64,000 nucleotides of DNA. Source: Arthrobacter horti. Its GTDB lineage: Bacteria; Actinomycetota; Actinomycetes; Actinomycetales; Micrococcaceae. The notes below the pieces were generated by a model. That model made no database searches and was not told the DNA's origin. It saw only the letters and a program-made list of their open reading frames with translations. The stretch is taken from contig NZ_JAVALS010000005.1 of NCBI RefSeq assembly GCF_030731045.1, positions 62,001 through 126,000 of the forward strand, in the 5' to 3' direction. Position 1 is the first letter of the stretch; each line of letters opens with the position of its first letter. A program made the translations under genes and the position numbers. Below are positions 63,014 through 64,000 of this stretch, one piece after another.

Positions 63014-63943
63014 TCACCAGGACGCGGCGATCCCCCAGCTCATGCTGAACTCCTGGCCCGGCTCCACCCAGGTCAGTCCGGCGCCGGTGTTGAACGCGTT
63101 CGCCGGCCCCGTCATGGGTTCCACGGCGAGCGCTTTCGGGCCGCCCCAGGAGCCTTTGGACGCGAAGATGTGGACGTAGCCGCAGTGCTCGTCCTGCCAG
63201 AGCGTGACCTCGCGGCCGTCATCTCCGCGCAGCACGGTGCGCGCCCGCCCGTCCTCACCGCGGCTGAGGCCCGTGTACGCGGTGTCCGTGTCCAGCGCGG
63301 CCAGAGGGGCGCCACCGCGGAGATCGTGGACCCCGTCCACGGCGCGCACGGCCCGCGGAATGAGACGCTCGTCCGCTTCCAGCCACGAGTCCGCGGCGAC
63401 GGTGAGCGTGAGCTGCTCCGGGCTCAGATCCCCGAGCTTCACGTAAGGGTGCGCGCCGAGCACGACGGGGGCGGCAGCCGCGCCGTCGTTGGCGAACGTC
63501 TGGGTGACCGTGAGCGCGCCGGAGGCCTCCAGTTCATAGCGCACGCGGTGACGTGCGAGGAACGGGTACCCGTGCTGGGGGAAGATGGGCGACTCCAGCA
63601 CCACATGCGCCGGCCCCTGCTCCACGCAGGCGTACGGGGCGTTGCGCAGCAGCCCGTGGATGGCGTTGTTCCGCGGCACCTCGGTGATGTCCAGCTGCTG
63701 CACCGCACCGTCGAGCATCCAGCGGCCGCCCTCCACCCGATTGGCCCAGGGAGCCAGCGTGATGCCACAGGCGCCGGGCGGGATCTGCTCATCCGTGAAC
63801 GTCTCGGTGACGGGCACGCCGCCCACGGCGAAGCTGCGGAGAGCCGCCGCCAGCTCGGTCACGACGACGACGGCGCCGCCGCGTTCCAGCCGGTACTGGG
63901 CGCCACTGGCGCAGGTCGAGGGGGTGTCAGCGTGTGCGGGCAT
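63014..63943 (-). CDS. Aldose 1-epimerase family protein
   Basis: A 309-residue galactose mutarotase-like protein. The sequence shows APWANRVEGGRW (about residues 60-71, substrate Arg), NNAIHGLLRN (about 90-99, first His), LGAHPYVKLGD (about 153-163, second His) and AVEPMTGPANAFNTG (about 268-282, catalytic Glu), so activity on a hexose is likely; the exact sugar is not determined. ATG 63941-63943 has TACGGT 6 nt upstream. No sugar operon is adjacent. The 57 bases to the right edge show no gene. Confidence 0.9.
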   Translation of the reverse strand: MPAHADTPSTCASGAQYRLERGGAVVVVTELAAALRSFAVGGVPVTETFTDEQIPPGACGITLAPWANRVEGGRWMLDGAVQQLDITEVPRNNAIHGLLRNAPYACVEQGPAHVVLESPIFPQHGYPFLARHRVRYELEASGALTVTQTFANDGAAAAPVVLGAHPYVKLGDLSPEQLTLTVAADSWLEADERLIPRAVRAVDGVHDLRGGAPLAALDTDTAYTGLSRGEDGRARTVLRGDDGREVTLWQDEHCGYVHIFASKGSWGGPKALAVEPMTGPANAFNTGAGLTWVEPGQEFSMSWGIAASW

Positions 63944-63949
63944 GGCACC

Positions 63950-63955
63950 ACCGTA
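63950..63955 (-). promoter_or_regulatory. -10 box of a leaderless aldose epimerase promoter
   Basis: TACGGT on the minus strand ends 6 nt before the ATG at 63943. Confidence 0.45.
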
Positions 63956-64000
63956 CCGGGAAGGCCCGGCCAGCGATACGTCCCGCGGCTCACCCGGAAT

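Overview
The window comes from the chromosome of a high-GC actinobacterium, most likely a member of the Micrococcaceae (Arthrobacter or a relative). Supporting genes are mycothiol S-conjugate amidase, a resuscitation-promoting factor, a WhiB regulator, an actinobacterial protein O-mannosyltransferase, a short cis-prenyltransferase, and several proteins known only from Actinobacteria (DUF3499, TIGR03089, DUF4245, DUF4307, DUF5719, DUF1461). No rRNA, tRNA, insertion sequence, prophage or CRISPR array is visible. The window is almost wholly coding, with about 57 genes.

Layout. 1-11 kb: ispE (cut by the edge), rsmA, rpf and tatD on the minus strand, a moxR/DUF58/transglutaminase operon on the plus strand, then gabD and rsmI. 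11-15 kb: protein mannosyltransferase and a long-chain acyl-CoA ligase. 15-20 kb: a DUF1461 membrane protein, an L,D-transpeptidase, ahcY, a Trm112-like protein and DUF3499, with a divergent degenerate metallopeptidase-like gene. 20-24 kb: an accessory pair, a large ATPase-LuxR regulator divergent from a flavin monooxygenase, closed by a 67-bp near-perfect palindrome. 24-37 kb: an envelope and nucleotide block (DUF5719, large glycosyltransferase, whiB, TIGR03089, gtrA, purK, purE, LCP ligase, manA, FemX). 37-43 kb: central metabolism (glpX, carbonic anhydrase, fumC, SulP transporter). 43-48 kb: prepilin peptidase, two acetyltransferases, PIN-PhoH, cis-prenyltransferase, hemolysin III. 48-55 kb: an L-asparagine use operon (GntR regulator, asparaginase, aspartase, permease), then lrp divergent from azlCD. 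55-64 kb: DUF255 protein, mca, DUF4307, greA, a lipoprotein, ilvA, an AI-2E/PerM-type exporter and an aldose epimerase.

From memory, several runs match conserved actinobacterial neighbourhoods as seen in Mycobacterium tuberculosis: ispE-rsmA-rpfB-tatD with rsmI and pmt; ahcY, DUF3499, the metallopeptidase-like gene, whiB, LCP, TIGR03089, purE/K and gtrA; greA-DUF4307-mca-small membrane protein-DUF255-hlyIII-uppS-phoH-fum-glpX-DUF4245. Genes that interrupt these runs (two GNAT acetyltransferases, a lipoprotein, the LuxR/monooxygenase pair) are the accessory part.

Two patterns stand out. First, about 20 genes have a TANNNT-like -10 box ending 6-7 nt before the start codon and no Shine-Dalgarno site, so they are probably transcribed as leaderless mRNAs. 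Second, there is a set of intergenic palindromes of about 61 bp in several sequence families. Three different single genes (43615-44277, 46073-46669, 59801-60364) are each bracketed by two copies of the same family, a different family for each gene. This resembles single-gene cassettes bounded by palindromes and is the best candidate here for something undescribed.
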